8,545 bases of DNA from Ilumatobacteraceae bacterium (lineage in GTDB: Bacteria; Actinomycetota; Acidimicrobiia; Acidimicrobiales; Ilumatobacteraceae): the NCBI GenBank assembly GCA_023257035.1, contig JALRDI010000118.1:1-8545 (forward strand). Direction: 5' to 3'. Position 1 is the stretch's first letter. Every line of letters begins with the position of its first letter. The notes beneath the pieces were generated by a model, which did no database searches, was not told the DNA's origin, and was given only the letters and a program-made list of their open reading frames with translations. Position numbers and translations under genes: made by a program. Positions 6,248 to 8,545 of the stretch are shown here, one piece after another.

Positions 6248-8542
6248 ATGTCTGACCCCTCACTCTTCTCCACGAGCCCCTTTCTTGAGGGTTTGAACCC
6301 TGCGCAATACGACGCTGTGGTCCACGGCGAGGGTCCGTTACTCGTCGTTGCCGGAGCTGGCTCTGGCAAAACACGTGTTCTTACTCATCGGATTGCCCAC
6401 CTCATTCACACCGGTGTGCACCCTTCACAAATTCTTGCGATTACGTTCACAAATAAGGCCGCCCGAGAAATGCGTGACCGGGTCGCCGACCTCGTTGGCC
6501 CAGTCGTGAAGAACATGTGGGTGAGCACATTCCACTCGGCGTGTGTGCGAATTCTCAGGGTTCACGCTGAACGCGTCGGGTTGCCCCGGACATTCTCGAT
6601 CTACGACCAGGGCGACGCAGTCCGACTGACCGGGTATGTCGTGCGCGATATGGGTCTCGACCCGAAACGGTTCAACTCCCGAGCCGTTCACGGTCACATC
6701 TCGATGTACAAGAACGAACTTGTAGATCCTCCTACCGCAATTGCTACCGCTGATGACATTTTCGCCCGTCGCCACGCCGAGATCTATGCCGAGTACCAGG
6801 CTCGACTCGAACGAGCAGGTGCCGCTGATTTTGACGACCTGCTCACACTTACGGTGAGGCTCCTCTCGGAATGTCCTGACGTTCTCGACGAATACCGCGG
6901 GCGCTTCCGCCACCTTCTCGTTGACGAATATCAAGACACCAACATGGCTCAGAACGAGATCGTTCTCGCTCTTGGTGGAGCGACTGACCCGAACGGGGCT
7001 CACAATGTGTGCGTTGTCGGAGACAGTGACCAAAGCGTGTATCGCTTCCGAGGGGCAGACCTTCGAAACATCATCCAATTCGAAGACGCGTTTGCAGATG
7101 TGACGACCATCGTGCTCGACCAGAATTATCGCTCGACACAGACCATCCTTGACGCTGCGAACGCAGTCATCGTGAACAACCCTGGTCGTCAGCCAAAACA
7201 CCTGTGGACTGACGGCAACTCAGGTGAGCGCATTGTTCGCTACTACGCAAGCGACGAAGGCGATGAGGCAACGTTTGTCGCTTCGACCGCACGTCAACTC
7301 ACGCGTGAAACCGGTGCGATGTACAGCGACACGGCGGTGCTGTATCGAACGAACGCACAGAGCCGTGTGATTGAAGAATCGTTTATGCGGCTGGGTGTTC
7401 CGTACCAGGTGGTTGGCGGAACCAAATTCTACGATCGCCGTGAAGTCCGCGATGCGCTTGCCTATCTGCGGGTTGTCGCTAACCCAGCAGATGAAGTGAG
7501 TGTGAAGCGAGTGCTGAACGTTCCGAAGCGTGGTGTCGGTGACACCAGCGTTTCAAGAATCGACGAATTCGCATCACAAGAGGGCGTCTCTTTTATCGAA
7601 GCCGCTCGTCGTGCCAGTGAGGCAGGGGTTAGCGGACGCGCAGCTCGAGGCGTCGAGAGCTTTTGTGAAGTGATCGATGCAGCTCGTGAAATGTTGCGCA
7701 ATGAGGGCGAAGATGGTCTTACCGCCGGCGAACTCCTTCAACATGTCCTCGACGCCTCGGGGTATCTCACCGAACTAGAAGAGGAAGACACGGTCGAGGC
7801 TCACGGTCGTATCGAAAATCTCGGTGAGCTCGTCGGCTCCGCAAGAGAATTCACCCGCCTAGATGAATTCTTAGAACAAGTCGCGCTCGTCGCCGATACC
7901 GACGATCTCGCCGACGACGACCGCGTCGTTCTCATGACCCTTCATTCGGCAAAAGGGCTCGAATTCCCGAATGTGTTTCTTGTTGGGGTTGAGGAAGGGG
8001 TCTTCCCGCATCATCGAGCGCTATCAGACCCCGACGAAATGGAAGAAGAACGCCGACTTGCCTACGTCGGCATCACCAGAGCCATGGAGCGGCTCTTCAT
8101 GTCGCATTCGTGGAGCCGAATGCTGTTCGGCTCGACGCAATACAACCCCCCATCTCGCTTCTTCGATGAAATCCCCGAGACGCTTCTCGACATCCGCGGC
8201 GACCGCCGACCATCGGGTTACCAGAGCTCGTATCGCTCGACATCGTCATGGGACTCACCGCCCCCGTATCGGCGCAGGGGTATCGATCGGGAAGAGAATG
8301 ATGAGCACCGCGACCGAATTGTCGAAGGCGCAATGAGTTCTCGTAGTGGCCCAGTTCAATCCGGTGCTCACGAAATTGGATTCCGCATCGGCGACGATGT
8401 GACCCACCCGGCATTCGGCGAAGGCGTCATTATCGATATCGGTGGTCAAGGCGACCGTTCAGAGGCAACGGTTAACTTCGCAGGCGTTGGAACAAAACAT
8501 CTTGCGCTCGCCTTCGCCCCGCTGACCCGCCGATCTGGTTGA
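6248..8542 (+). CDS. pcrA: ATP-dependent DNA helicase PcrA/UvrD
   Basis: Complete 764-residue superfamily 1A helicase that unwinds DNA 3'-5' in nucleotide excision repair, replication restart and clearing of stalled complexes. All motifs are present: Q motif around NPAQYDAV (17-24); Walker A GAGSGKT with Lys41; Ia around ITFTNKAA (65-72); DEYQD with D226-E227; GDSDQSVYRFRGA (258-270); NYRST (293-297); motif V around TLHSAKGLEF (564-573); motif VI with arginine finger Arg611 in VGITRA. A low-complexity Ser/Arg/Pro-rich linker (about 641-705) leads to a C-terminal Tudor-like domain (about 709-757, FRIGDDVTHPAFGEG) that in PcrA/UvrD contacts RNA polymerase. Length is close to the usual 730-780. 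The first ATG gives the full Q motif. It is separated from the upstream gene by two hairpins and seems to be its own transcription unit. Confidence 0.96.
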   Translation: MSDPSLFSTSPFLEGLNPAQYDAVVHGEGPLLVVAGAGSGKTRVLTHRIAHLIHTGVHPSQILAITFTNKAAREMRDRVADLVGPVVKNMWVSTFHSACVRILRVHAERVGLPRTFSIYDQGDAVRLTGYVVRDMGLDPKRFNSRAVHGHISMYKNELVDPPTAIATADDIFARRHAEIYAEYQARLERAGAADFDDLLTLTVRLLSECPDVLDEYRGRFRHLLVDEYQDTNMAQNEIVLALGGATDPNGAHNVCVVGDSDQSVYRFRGADLRNIIQFEDAFADVTTIVLDQNYRSTQTILDAANAVIVNNPGRQPKHLWTDGNSGERIVRYYASDEGDEATFVASTARQLTRETGAMYSDTAVLYRTNAQSRVIEESFMRLGVPYQVVGGTKFYDRREVRDALAYLRVVANPADEVSVKRVLNVPKRGVGDTSVSRIDEFASQEGVSFIEAARRASEAGVSGRAARGVESFCEVIDAAREMLRNEGEDGLTAGELLQHVLDASGYLTELEEEDTVEAHGRIENLGELVGSAREFTRLDEFLEQVALVADTDDLADDDRVVLMTLHSAKGLEFPNVFLVGVEEGVFPHHRALSDPDEMEEERRLAYVGITRAMERLFMSHSWSRMLFGSTQYNPPSRFFDEIPETLLDIRGDRRPSGYQSSYRSTSSWDSPPPYRRRGIDREENDEHRDRIVEGAMSSRSGPVQSGAHEIGFRIGDDVTHPAFGEGVIIDIGGQGDRSEATVNFAGVGTKHLALAFAPLTRRSG

Positions 8543-8545
8543 ATA

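Noticed and set aside
6425..7201. 258-codon open frame on the minus strand within pcrA
   Set aside because: Antisense to conserved helicase motifs Ia to IV, with no recognisable domain; a by-product of the codon use of the real gene.
1..8545. CRISPR arrays, tRNA/rRNA genes, insertion sequences, attachment sites
   Set aside because: No regularly spaced repeats, cloverleaf-type sequence, transposase or terminal inverted repeats were seen; genes fill almost the whole window and no gene-free stretch exceeds about 160 nt.

Overview
The window reads as part of an actinobacterial chromosome, most likely a marine Acidimicrobiia-type lineage. This is an inference from mid-to-high 50s % G+C, an MprAB-like two-component system, a P450 with a single-cluster ferredoxin, and an actinobacterial-style PcrA helicase. 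The first ~298 bases do not fit: they are about 29% G+C by hand count and join a truncated ferredoxin gene in frame at one sharp point. That looks like an assembly or amplification chimera, or less likely a real recombination.

Layout. (1) 1-298: AT-rich foreign-looking segment coding for an unrecognised membrane-anchored N-terminus. (2) 299-466: the rest of a CX5C...CP ferredoxin, followed 15 nt later by a complete cytochrome P450 (482-1699), a typical electron-donor/monooxygenase pair. (3) 1676-2929, minus strand: a CLC-family antiporter whose motifs match the fluoride/proton subtype (CLC-F); its 3' end overlaps the P450 3' end by 24 nt. (4) A 51-bp divergent intergenic region, mostly filled by four tandem 11-bp repeats. 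(5) 2981-5025: an OmpR-family response regulator and its histidine kinase, overlapping by 4 nt and close to mycobacterial MprA/MprB. (6) 5146-6087: an exported protein with two 99-residue-period repeats and His/Gly/Asp-rich flanks. (7) 6088-6247: two abutting hairpins and a likely promoter. (8) 6248-8542: complete PcrA/UvrD helicase.

The most interesting part is 2930-6087. Two of the four 11-bp repeats in front of the response regulator recur, with the same 11-nt spacing, between the kinase gene and the exported repeat protein (14 of 19 bases identical). This suggests that one regulator, probably the encoded one, binds in front of its own operon (and the divergent CLC gene) and in front of the exported protein. 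That would give a small envelope-stress or ion-stress module: membrane kinase, regulator, exported repeat protein and perhaps fluoride efflux. The links are inferred from sequence only.
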